Shown here: piece after piece, positions 1-4,983 of the stretch
Layout: every line of letters begins with the position of its first letter
How positions within the stretch are numbered: the stretch's first letter is position 1
Assembly (NCBI GenBank): GCA_016180145.1
Contig: JACPBT010000080.1
Location: 1 to 5,781 of the forward strand
Direction: 5' to 3'
Origin: Candidatus Woesearchaeota archaeon
GTDB taxonomy: Archaea; Nanobdellota; Nanobdellia; Woesearchaeales; UBA10216
DNA: 5,781 bases
Position numbers and translations under genes: made by a program
The notes under the pieces: generated by a model
Told to the model about the DNA's origin: nothing
The model's input: only the letters and a program-made list of their open reading frames with translations
Database searches by the model: none

Positions 1-171
1 TTTGCAGCTTATGGGTCCCGCATTAATTCGTGGCTTGCTGTTTTCAATATGCTTCCTTTCTGGCAGCTTGACGGTTTAAAGGTTTTTGGCTGGAGCAAGT
101 GGATTTATGCTGTTGTCATGGGTGCTGCCGTCCTTTCAATGGCTCTGCCTTATGTTTTCAGGTTATTCTAA
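1..171 (+). CDS. M50 / site-2-protease-like membrane metalloprotease, C-terminal fragment
   Basis: The window opens inside this gene in frame 1 and only the last 56 residues and a TAA stop are present. The fragment contains NMLPFWQLDG (residues 16-25), which fits the N-x2-P-x3-L-D-G signature of site-2 proteases. In that family the Asp is the third zinc ligand of the active site, whose HExxH motif lies upstream and is not visible here. A hydrophobic segment (about residues 35-54, from IYAVVMGAAV to the end) fits the last membrane helix. Members cut substrates within or beside the membrane; the substrate here is unknown. It is followed by 148 bp before ribosomal protein S6e, which has its own promoter, so the two are probably separate transcripts. 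The assignment rests on one motif plus hydrophobicity, but the motif is specific. Confidence 0.82.
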   Translation, partial: FAAYGSRINSWLAVFNMLPFWQLDGLKVFGWSKWIYAVVMGAAVLSMALPYVFRLF

Positions 172-220
172 AGCATGCAGGGTAGTTTTGAGTTAGGTGC
201 AGAAGTTCCTCGTGGTCGTT

Positions 221-250
221 GCTGCTGAGGGCCGTCTTATTCTTAGCGGC
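221..250 (+). other. possible 3' UTR hairpin after the M50 gene
   Basis: GCTGCTGAG (221-229) can pair with CTTAGCGGC (242-250) as a 9-bp RNA stem with two G-U pairs and a 12-nt loop. It lies 50 nt past the stop of the M50 gene and ahead of the S6e promoter, so it could stabilise or end the upstream transcript. There is no following T run, and a stem of this size can arise by chance. Confidence 0.22.
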
Positions 251-287
251 TGCGGCATCACAATTCAGAGTAATTTCAAACAATAAG

Positions 288-297
288 CTTTTTAAAC
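288..297 (+). promoter_or_regulatory. TATA box of the S6e gene
   Basis: CTTTTTAAAC is an archaeal TATA-like element. Its centre is about 27 nt before the ATG at 320, the spacing at which archaeal RNA polymerase would begin at or next to the start codon. No Shine-Dalgarno-like sequence lies between, so a leaderless mRNA is inferred. Confidence 0.7.
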
Positions 298-319
298 AAC
301 CTCTGACTTTCATTTTTTG

Positions 320-793
320 ATGGCAAGCTTTAAGATTGTGATTTCCAGTCCTGAATCAGGCCTTAGTGTGCAGAGGGAGATTAAGGATGACGCTGCTAAG
401 GGCTTTCTTGGGTTGAAGATAGGGGATGCTGTGAAGGGCGAGCTTGTTGACTTGCAGGGTTATGAATTTGTTTTGACCGGCGGTTCTGATTTCTGCGGTT
501 TTCCCATGAGGCGTGACGTTGTTGGTGTGGGCAGGAGGAAGATTCTTGCTTACGAGGGTGTTGGCGTAAAAAGGGGAGAGAGGGGCATGCTTCAGCGCAA
601 GACTGTCTGCGGCAATACTGTTCATGCCAAGACTGCTCAGGTTAATTTGAAGGTCATCAAGGGGGGTAAGGACAATATTTTTGCTGAGGCTGAGAAGAAG
701 GCTTCTGAAAAGAAGGCGGAAAAGGATGCGAAGAAGTCAGGCTCAGGCAAGGCTGCCGAATCTGAGAAGACAGAAGCTGCTGCCACAGTGTAA
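320..793 (+). CDS. rps6e: small-subunit ribosomal protein S6e
   Basis: This is a 157-residue S6e, a 30S subunit protein shared by archaea and eukaryotes. It shows the family hallmarks GGSDFCGFPMR (residues 54-64) and RKTVCGN (93-99), with the usual beta-rich core up to about residue 122. Residues 123-157 form a Lys/Ala/Glu/Ser-rich, low-complexity tail that makes it some 25-30 residues longer than a typical archaeal S6e. I choose ATG 320 over the TTG at 317 because ATG is the better codon, gives the usual MASFK-type N-terminus and sits about 27 nt from the TATA box. Codons mostly end in T or G. In many archaea S6e lies directly beside aIF2-gamma; here two other genes and a spacer intervene. 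Confidence 0.96.
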   Translation: MASFKIVISSPESGLSVQREIKDDAAKGFLGLKIGDAVKGELVDLQGYEFVLTGGSDFCGFPMRRDVVGVGRRKILAYEGVGVKRGERGMLQRKTVCGNTVHAKTAQVNLKVIKGGKDNIFAEAEKKASEKKAEKDAKKSGSGKAAESEKTEAAATV

Positions 794-815
794 CAATTCT
801 GAGAAAAGAAAAACA

Positions 816-824
816 TTTATATAA
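816..824 (+). promoter_or_regulatory. TATA box of the 260-residue gene
   Basis: TTTATATAA, preceded by an A-rich stretch that could serve as a TFB recognition element, is centred 29 nt before the ATG at 849. It lies in the 55-bp gap after S6e, which argues that the next gene is transcribed on its own and leaderless. Confidence 0.75.
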
Positions 825-848
825 AGTATTAACTCCCAAGTTACTATA

Positions 849-1631
849 ATGAACAAACTGGTTAAGCATGGTGGGTTGGAGTTTCTTGTTGTCAATAGCT
901 TTAAACTTCCACCCGAAAGCAATTTTGACGCAATGGCAGCAAATGCAGTCAGGCAGGGTGAGAAGCTTCAGCGGGATTTTTATCCTCCAAAAGATGTTTT
1001 AAGGTTTGCTGACAGTGTAGGCACTGCTGAGGAGCGTGTCGGACTTGACGAGCGCCAGCCTGATTACCATCATATTTATGCGATTGATGACACCGGCAAG
1101 GTAGTGGGGATGCGTGTAACTGACGAAATTGATTTTGCCGAATTTTCAAGCATGCAAGGCAGCGCAGTGATGGAATACGTTCCTCCATTGTCGCATCACG
1201 AACCTGTGGCAGAGTCCTTATCCAGCTTTTCCCAGCACCTGTCAAAGCCTGCTTCTGCTTATTTTGCCAGATTCAGGCTGGTGGGAGAAGATGACTCTTT
1301 GGAAGCGAAGAACCTTCGCTTGATGGGCTTCAGCCCTGCAGGCAGCGCACCTATATGGGTGCCTCCGTTAAATGCCAGCACTGCCAGAGGCTATAAAATA
1401 GTCCAAAGAGAGTCCTGCTACATGTGGGCACGCTTCAGTTCTGGATTGGAGCCAAGGCTTCCGGCTGATGCTGCAATGGCGTTCTTTGAAAAGGTTGTCG
1501 TGGAAGGCTGGACTGACGAGCGTTTGGAAAAGCTTGGCTTAAAAGCAAGCGAGCTGCCTGCTGTTAAAAAGACAAGGCTGTCTGCTTACGATGCTGCTGT
1601 GAGAAACGGCGGTTATGTTTACTTCAAGTAG
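849..1631 (+). CDS. protein of unknown function, 260 residues
   Basis: I do not recognise this protein. It is a complete frame from ATG to TAG with codon use like the flanking genes, a good TATA box and no signal peptide or membrane helix, so a soluble cytoplasmic protein is likely. A stretch around residues 73-90 (HHIYAIDDTGKVVGMRV) reads like a beta-hairpin of the kind found in GNAT acetyltransferases, and residues 138-170, ending in LMGFSPAGSAPIW, could be a later strand-helix part of such a fold. This is a weak resemblance with no clear acetyl-CoA-binding signature. The C-terminal 60 residues are charged and probably helical (MAFFEKVVVEGWTDERLEKLG, 210-230). It sits between S6e and a dehydrogenase, and each gene has its own promoter, so context gives no strong functional hint. 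Confidence 0.85.
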   Translation: MNKLVKHGGLEFLVVNSFKLPPESNFDAMAANAVRQGEKLQRDFYPPKDVLRFADSVGTAEERVGLDERQPDYHHIYAIDDTGKVVGMRVTDEIDFAEFSSMQGSAVMEYVPPLSHHEPVAESLSSFSQHLSKPASAYFARFRLVGEDDSLEAKNLRLMGFSPAGSAPIWVPPLNASTARGYKIVQRESCYMWARFSSGLEPRLPADAAMAFFEKVVVEGWTDERLEKLGLKASELPAVKKTRLSAYDAAVRNGGYVYFK

Positions 1632-1643
1632 CGCATGGCTAAA

Positions 1644-1652
1644 TTTATATAA
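1644..1652 (+). promoter_or_regulatory. TATA box of the dehydrogenase gene
   Basis: TTTATATAA is identical to the core element of the preceding gene and is centred 26 nt before the ATG at 1674. It occupies the 42-bp gap between the two genes and predicts a leaderless transcript. Confidence 0.75.
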
Positions 1653-1673
1653 GGGTGCAGGCTATTTTTCAGC

Positions 1674-2630
1674 ATGAAAATAACAGCATTCCTCGCAGAA
1701 AAATTCAGATTGGAAGAAAAGCATGTTAAAGAGATTATTTCCTGCTGCCCTTCTGCTGTTGTTAATGTCGCGAAAACTGAACAAGAGCTTCTTAAGCTGC
1801 TCCCGGATACGGATATTCTAATCTGCAGCAATTACAGCTTCAGTGAGTCGTGGCTTGCAGTTGCAAAAAAGCTGAAGTGGATACAATCAATAGCCGCAGG
1901 CAACGAGAAGCTTATTCCCTTTCTGAAAAGCACGCAGCTCATGCTGACAGACTCCAGCGGCGTTCATGCTGAGCCGATTTCAGAGCATGTTATCGGTTAT
2001 ATGCTTCTGTTTGAGAGGCAGCTTTTGGCTGCTATTAAATGTCAGGAAAAGAATGAATGGGGCAGGGGTATGGCCGTTGGCGAGCTTAACGGAAAAACCG
2101 TGCTTATAGTTGGCTTTGGCGCTGTCGGCAGGGGCATTGCAAGGCTGTGCAGGTGCTTTGGCATGAGAGTTATTGCAACAAAAAGGTCTGCTTCAGCGTC
2201 TGAAGAAGGTATTGAAATTCACCAGCCGTCAGAGCTTCCAGAATTGCTGCCGCTTGCTGATTACGTTGTGCTTTCGCTTCCTGCCACTAATGAAACAAGG
2301 CGCATGTTTGGAGCAAAGGAATTTTCGCTTATGAAGTATTCGGCACATTTTATCAACATTGCAAGGGGCAGCGTTGCTGATGAGGCTGCGCTTATTGAAG
2401 CCCTGAAAGCCGGAAAAATTGCTGGCGCTGCCCTTGACGTCTTTGAACAGGAGCCACTGCCAAAAGAAAGCCCGCTGTGGGAAATGGAGAACGTGATAAT
2501 CACTCCGCACAATTCAGGCATGACACCCTACTACATGGACAGAATGATTAAGATATTTTGCAGTAACCTTAATGCTTACATGGACGGCAAACCCATGCCT
2601 ACGCTCGTGGACCTGAAGAAGGGATATTAG
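1674..2630 (+). CDS. D-2-hydroxyacid dehydrogenase family protein, probably NADP(H)-preferring
   Basis: This 318-residue protein belongs to the D-isomer-specific 2-hydroxyacid dehydrogenases, which interconvert 2-oxoacids and D-2-hydroxyacids. The Rossmann motif GFGAVG is at residues 147-152. The catalytic set is complete: Arg231 in NIARGSVADE, Glu260 in DVFEQEPLP and His279 in TPHNSG. The 29-residue Arg-Glu spacing is the family norm. After the second strand of the nucleotide-binding fold the sequence runs ATKRSAS (168-174), with no acidic residue where NAD-specific members carry Asp; this suggests NADPH. AAGN (74-77) near the substrate loop, SGMTPYY after the catalytic His and a C-terminus of VDLKKGY resemble the subgroup containing haloarchaeal D-2-hydroxyacid dehydrogenases. 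The substrate (glyoxylate, hydroxypyruvate or another 2-oxoacid) cannot be read from sequence. The protein is full length, with a leaderless ATG. Confidence 0.95.
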   Translation: MKITAFLAEKFRLEEKHVKEIISCCPSAVVNVAKTEQELLKLLPDTDILICSNYSFSESWLAVAKKLKWIQSIAAGNEKLIPFLKSTQLMLTDSSGVHAEPISEHVIGYMLLFERQLLAAIKCQEKNEWGRGMAVGELNGKTVLIVGFGAVGRGIARLCRCFGMRVIATKRSASASEEGIEIHQPSELPELLPLADYVVLSLPATNETRRMFGAKEFSLMKYSAHFINIARGSVADEAALIEALKAGKIAGAALDVFEQEPLPKESPLWEMENVIITPHNSGMTPYYMDRMIKIFCSNLNAYMDGKPMPTLVDLKKGY

Positions 2631-2677
2631 CGTGGCAGCGCCTTACTGCTTCCTGCCTAATTTTTCCAAAATTATTA

Positions 2678-2899
2678 GTGCCTGTCCTGAGAGCTGCTGT
2701 TCAGTTGCCTGCAAAATTGAGCGCGGGCAAGAGCTTTTTGCAGGATGTTGTGAATGACGCAGGAATTAGAGTTTATACGGCACAGGCTGATTTGGCTTGT
2801 AGCCTGTCAAATGCATTGAGTGCATTTAAGCTAAAAACGGCCACAGCTGCAAAGCAGGCCGCAACGGCCATTATGCCCCTTTATACATTCATGAGGTAG
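2678..2899 (+). CDS. doubtful short ORF, 73 residues
   Basis: An open frame begins with GTG, 47 bp after the dehydrogenase gene, and ends at TAG. The translation is Ala-rich and mostly helical-looking (AAVQLPAKLSAGK near the start, TATAAKQAATA near the end) and matches nothing I know. Against it: there is no TATA box 26-29 nt upstream, unlike nearly every gene around it, and no Shine-Dalgarno sequence. The frame is also open upstream of the GTG, so the start is arbitrary. The minus strand offers equally protein-like short frames. It could be a small gene co-transcribed with the dehydrogenase, a decayed gene, or a chance frame in GC-richer spacer DNA. Confidence 0.22.
   Translation: MPVLRAAVQLPAKLSAGKSFLQDVVNDAGIRVYTAQADLACSLSNALSAFKLKTATAAKQAATAIMPLYTFMR
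2838..2869 (+). other. three mutually complementary CGGCC/GGCCG blocks
   Basis: CGGCC (2838-2842), GGCCG (2857-2861) and CGGCC (2865-2869) are arranged so that the middle block can pair with either neighbour. The downstream choice gives a tight hairpin with a CAA loop; the upstream one has a 14-nt loop that contains CTGC-AAA-GCAG, whose last base overlaps the middle block. Such exclusive pairing is seen in attenuator-like RNAs. The aIF2-gamma promoter lies downstream of it, so only a transcript entering from upstream (or from the minus strand) would contain it. No function can be claimed. Confidence 0.3.
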
Positions 2900-2908
2900 C
2901 TCAAATAA

Positions 2909-2919
2909 CTTTATATACC
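2909..2919 (+). promoter_or_regulatory. TATA box of the aIF2-gamma gene
   Basis: CTTTATATACC is a strong archaeal TATA-like element centred at 2914. By the spacing of the other promoters here, transcription should start at about 2940-2943. That coincides with a GTG at 2942 in the aIF2-gamma frame rather than with any usable downstream start. Confidence 0.78.
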
Positions 2920-2940
2920 TTTCAGCGTTTCATTTTCTTT

Positions 2941-2946
2941 GGTGAT
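2941..2946 (+). promoter_or_regulatory. possible Shine-Dalgarno GGTGAT before an ATA codon
   Basis: GGTGAT matches the 3' part of the archaeal ribosome-binding consensus (GGAGGTGAT). It ends 4 nt before an ATA codon at 2951 that opens the aIF2-gamma frame directly after an in-frame TGA. It would sit at the extreme 5' end of the predicted transcript, which weakens the case. The same bases also include the GTG at 2942. Confidence 0.35.
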
Positions 2947-2980
2947 TTGAATAGCAAAAAAGCAGGCAAAAGATGAGGCA

Positions 2981-4249
2981 GTGGAAGCTCCTGAAGCTGC
3001 TGTAAATGCGGAAAGGAAAACCGAACCGGTTCAGCCTGAGCTTAACATCGGAATGGTCGGGCATGTTGACCACGGCAAGACTACTTTGACCCAGGCTTTG
3101 ACTGGCAAGTGGACTGACACTCATTCTGAGGAGATTAAGCGCGGGATTACTATCCGTCTTGGATATGCGGACTTTACAGTTTATAAGTGCGAGAGTTGCC
3201 CTGTTCCTGATTGTTTCTCGCTTTCAGGTGTCTGTAAAAAATGCGGCAGTGCTTCTGTTGCTGTAAGGAAGGCAAGCATTGTTGATGCGCCCGGCCATGA
3301 GAGTTTGATGGCCACCATGCTTTCCGGCGCTGCCATTATTGATGGCGCCCTTCTTCTTGTTGCTGCCAATGAAGGCTGTCCGCAACCCCAGACCAGAGAG
3401 CATCTTGTCGCCTTGCAGATTATTGGGATTAAAAATGTGGTTGTTGTTCAGAGCAAGATTGATATTGTGAGTGACAAGGTTGCGAGGGAGAATTACGGAC
3501 AGATTAAGGCTTTTCTTAAGGGGACGCCTTATGCAGATGCTCTGATAGTTCCCATTTCAGCACAGCGTGGTGTTAATATTGACGCGCTTCTTGCCCTGAT
3601 TCAGGAGGTCATTCCTTCGCCCAAACGGGATTCAGACACCGCCCCGCTAATGCTTGTTGCCCGCTCCTTTGATGTTAATCGGCCTGGGATAGGTTATGAT
3701 GCTCTTACCGGCGGTGTTCTTGGCGGCACGCTTAAACAGGGTGTTTTGGCAATTGGTGATGATATTGAGCTTCGCCCTGGCCGCATGGGTGAAAAGCATG
3801 GCAAGGCTTCATGGGAGCCGGTTTTCACTAAGATTGTTGGTTTGAAGGCTGGCGGCTCTGACGCTGCCCAGCTCTCTCCGGGCGGTTCTATTGGTGTTAT
3901 GACCGGCCTCGACCCCGGTATTGTCAAGTCTGATGCTTTCGTGGGGAATATTGCAGGACATGTAGGCAAGCTTCCTCCTGTTTTGGATGAGCTTTCGCTT
4001 GATGTCAACCTGCTTGAGCGTGTTGTTGGCGCGAAAGATGAGCTTGTTGTAGCTCCAATTAAGCCAAATGAGAGTTTGATGCTTAATGTTAATTCTGCTG
4101 CCACTGTTGGAATTGTGAGTTCAATCAAGAAGGGCATGATTGTTTGCGCCCTGAAGATTCCTGTGTGCGCGGAGAAGGGCTCCCGCGTTACAATCTCACG
4201 CCTTCTCGGTTCAAGGTGGCGTCTTATTGGCTACGGGATTATTAGGTAG
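2981..4249 (+). CDS. eif2g: translation initiation factor 2 subunit gamma (aIF2-gamma)
   Basis: This GTPase subunit of aIF2 binds initiator Met-tRNA and brings it to the small ribosomal subunit. From GTG 2981 it has 422 residues. Motifs: G1 GHVDHGKT (27-34); switch 1 region around EEIKRGIT (50-57); a zinc-knuckle insert with Cys70, 73, 78, 85 and 88; G3 DAPGH (102-106); G4 region QSKID (157-161), where Ser replaces the usual Asn of NKxD; G5 SA at 193-194. Domains II and III follow and the protein ends in the family's GSRWRLIGYGII signature. The start is uncertain. GTG 2981 is the first standard in-frame start after a TGA at 2948, but coding-like residues (AKKQAKDEA) continue back to an ATA at 2951, which would give 432 residues. 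Codons mostly end in T. The 3' end overlaps the opposite-strand gene by 39 bp. Confidence 0.96.
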   Translation: MEAPEAAVNAERKTEPVQPELNIGMVGHVDHGKTTLTQALTGKWTDTHSEEIKRGITIRLGYADFTVYKCESCPVPDCFSLSGVCKKCGSASVAVRKASIVDAPGHESLMATMLSGAAIIDGALLLVAANEGCPQPQTREHLVALQIIGIKNVVVVQSKIDIVSDKVARENYGQIKAFLKGTPYADALIVPISAQRGVNIDALLALIQEVIPSPKRDSDTAPLMLVARSFDVNRPGIGYDALTGGVLGGTLKQGVLAIGDDIELRPGRMGEKHGKASWEPVFTKIVGLKAGGSDAAQLSPGGSIGVMTGLDPGIVKSDAFVGNIAGHVGKLPPVLDELSLDVNLLERVVGAKDELVVAPIKPNESLMLNVNSAATVGIVSSIKKGMIVCALKIPVCAEKGSRVTISRLLGSRWRLIGYGIIR

Positions 4250-4447
4250 CCTTGTTTTTAGTCTCAGTTTTCCAGCAGGTTCCTGTTTCTTTTTTGTGCT
4301 TATTTCCTTGAGCTTTTCAAACGCAATCTGCTCAACAAATTGCATTATCTGCTCTTTTTTTTCCGCTTCTATGTTTAGGTTGCTTAAGAACTCGTCCAAC
4401 CGCGTGTTTTTTCCATAGTCGTTTGCTTTTCTGCGTTTTCTTGCCAT
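4211..4447 (-). CDS. small basic coiled-coil-like protein of unknown function, 78 residues
   Basis: I do not recognise this protein. The N-terminus is very basic (MARKRRKANDYGKN), followed by a charged, probably helical stretch at residues 16-52 (LDEFLSNLNIEAEKKEQ and FVEQIAFEKLKEI), then a Lys/Pro/Asn-rich tail. It could bind RNA or the ribosome, but that rests on charge alone. Support for it being real: ATG at 4447, with a TATA box on the minus strand about 27 nt away, and a charge pattern typical of proteins, whereas the opposite-strand frame here starts inside aIF2-gamma and is hydrophobic and Ser/Phe/Cys-rich. The last 13 codons and the TGA stop lie within the 3' end of aIF2-gamma, in convergent orientation; the tail (LPNNPVANKTPP) may therefore be poorly constrained. 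Confidence 0.75.
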   Translation of the reverse strand: MARKRRKANDYGKNTRLDEFLSNLNIEAEKKEQIMQFVEQIAFEKLKEISTKKKQEPAGKLRLKTRLPNNPVANKTPP

Positions 4448-4469
4448 ACGTGCATTTTTTCTTTTGCAA

Positions 4470-4480
4470 ATTTATAAAAG
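4470..4480 (-). promoter_or_regulatory. TATA box of the 78-residue minus-strand gene
   Basis: Read on the minus strand the element is CTTTTATAAAT, centred about 27 nt before the ATG at 4447. Its TTTATAAA core is palindromic, but only the minus direction has a gene start at the right distance. It lies back to back with the plus-strand box at 4492-4502, forming a compact divergent promoter. Confidence 0.68.
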
Positions 4481-4491
4481 TTTTGGGAAAA

Positions 4492-4502
4492 CTTTTTAAA
4501 TA
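4492..4502 (+). promoter_or_regulatory. TATA box of the 56-residue gene
   Basis: CTTTTTAAATA, nearly the same as the S6e element, is centred about 26 nt before the ATG at 4523. There is no Shine-Dalgarno in between, so a leaderless mRNA is expected. Confidence 0.7.
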
Positions 4503-4522
4503 ACCGTTGGCATGCGTGTTAT

Positions 4523-4693
4523 ATGCTTCCGGTTATTGATGATAAGGTTTTGTTTGCAGTTGCTGCTGCTGTTGCCGCTTACCTTATTTTTAAGTCTGTT
4601 TCTTTTGCCGGCAGGGGAAGCCGCATTTATGAGAAGGAGCTTGATAGGATTTTGAATTCTGATGAGAACAAGGTTAAGGGCAGGTTTGAGTAG
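4523..4693 (+). CDS. small single-pass membrane protein, 56 residues
   Basis: This complete frame from ATG to TAG encodes a short acidic lead (MLPVIDDK), one hydrophobic helix at about residues 9-28 (VLFAVAAAVAAYLIF core), then a charged tail with YEKELDRIL (36-44) and a KVKGRFE end (50-56). The layout is an N-terminal membrane anchor with a cytoplasmic helical tail. I have the impression that small proteins ending in a KVKG-type motif recur in archaeal genomes, but I cannot name a family. The precise TATA spacing and codon use matching S6e and aIF2-gamma (mostly T-ending) support a real gene. It converges with the next gene, leaving 2 bp between stop codons. Confidence 0.78.
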   Translation: MLPVIDDKVLFAVAAAVAAYLIFKSVSFAGRGSRIYEKELDRILNSDENKVKGRFE

Positions 4694-4695
4694 GT

Positions 4696-4857
4696 TTAGT
4701 GCCCTGCAAACATAATATCCATTATTTCCTTCACTGTAACGAAAACTCCTATTGCAAGCGTAAGCAATGCTCCCATGCCATTGCCCCATACTCCTTGGGT
4801 TATCATGAAAACCCCGAGCATAATTCCAATGACACTGACTATTATGAAAAATGACAT
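4696..4857 (-). CDS. small two-pass membrane protein, 53 residues
   Basis: Read on the minus strand, an ATG at 4857 opens a 53-residue frame ending in TAA. It has two hydrophobic segments, about residues 2-19 (SFFIIVSVIGIMLGVFM) and 29-45 (GALLTLAIGVFVTV), joined by a short Gly-rich turn (QGVWGNGMG), with a short tail (KEIMDIMFAGH). It is too short for most gene callers, but a TATA box about 27 nt upstream of the ATG, matching the local rule, and a coherent helical hairpin argue that it is real. The function is unknown. It converges on the 56-residue membrane protein gene. Confidence 0.72.
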   Translation of the reverse strand: MSFFIIVSVIGIMLGVFMITQGVWGNGMGALLTLAIGVFVTVKEIMDIMFAGH

Positions 4858-4880
4858 GGGTTGTGGGTGCGCCTAATGTT

Positions 4881-4889
4881 TATTTAAAG
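4881..4889 (-). promoter_or_regulatory. TATA box of the 53-residue gene
   Basis: On the minus strand this reads CTTTAAATA and is centred about 27 nt before the ATG at 4857, again implying a leaderless mRNA. Confidence 0.65.
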
Positions 4890-4934
4890 TTTTTGCCTGC
4901 TCGGGCTTTGAAGAAAATCTTAAGCCATTCTGTG

Positions 4935-4966
4935 CAACTGCTGCCTTTTCACCGTCGCAACAGTTG
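4935..4966 (-). terminator. hairpin downstream of the LSm gene
   Basis: CAACTGCTGC (4935-4944) and GCAACAGTTG (4957-4966) form a 10-bp inverted repeat with a 12-nt loop. The single irregular position is a G-U pair in minus-strand RNA but an A-C mismatch in plus-strand RNA, so the structure favours transcription in the LSm direction. It begins 17 nt past the LSm stop codon and lies before the promoter of the next minus-strand gene. A 3'-end or stability element is plausible; there is no clear T run after it, so a classic terminator is not established. Confidence 0.4.
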
Positions 4967-4983
4967 GAAAATATCTACTTCCA

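Noticed and set aside
157..313. Minus-strand frame of about 51 codons starting MKVRGCLKSLL over the S6e upstream region
   Set aside because: It has no TATA box at the local spacing, it runs across the S6e promoter and into the M50 gene end, and its composition is not protein-like enough to outweigh that.
949..1245. 98-codon minus-strand frame inside the 260-residue gene
   Set aside because: It is a His/Arg/Cys-rich shadow of a well-supported plus-strand gene, without a promoter.
2740..2800. Possible C/D-box guide RNA in the spacer (GTGAATGA and CTGA-like boxes)
   Set aside because: The C-box match needs an inserted base, internal boxes are missing and no guide target can be shown.
2948..2950. 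Genome-wide reassignment of TGA as a sense codon
   Set aside because: Only one suspicious TGA is present at the extreme 5' end of one gene, and the 78-residue minus-strand gene appears to use TGA as a stop; a local explanation is more economical.
3694..4137. 147-codon minus-strand frame inside aIF2-gamma
   Set aside because: It is antisense to a strongly conserved gene; the Ser/Thr/Pro-rich translation is typical of an opposite-strand shadow, and there is no promoter.
4227..4418. 63-codon plus-strand frame opposite the 78-residue gene
   Set aside because: It starts inside aIF2-gamma with no promoter and is hydrophobic and Ser/Cys/Phe-rich, while the minus frame has a proper TATA box and charged helical sequence.
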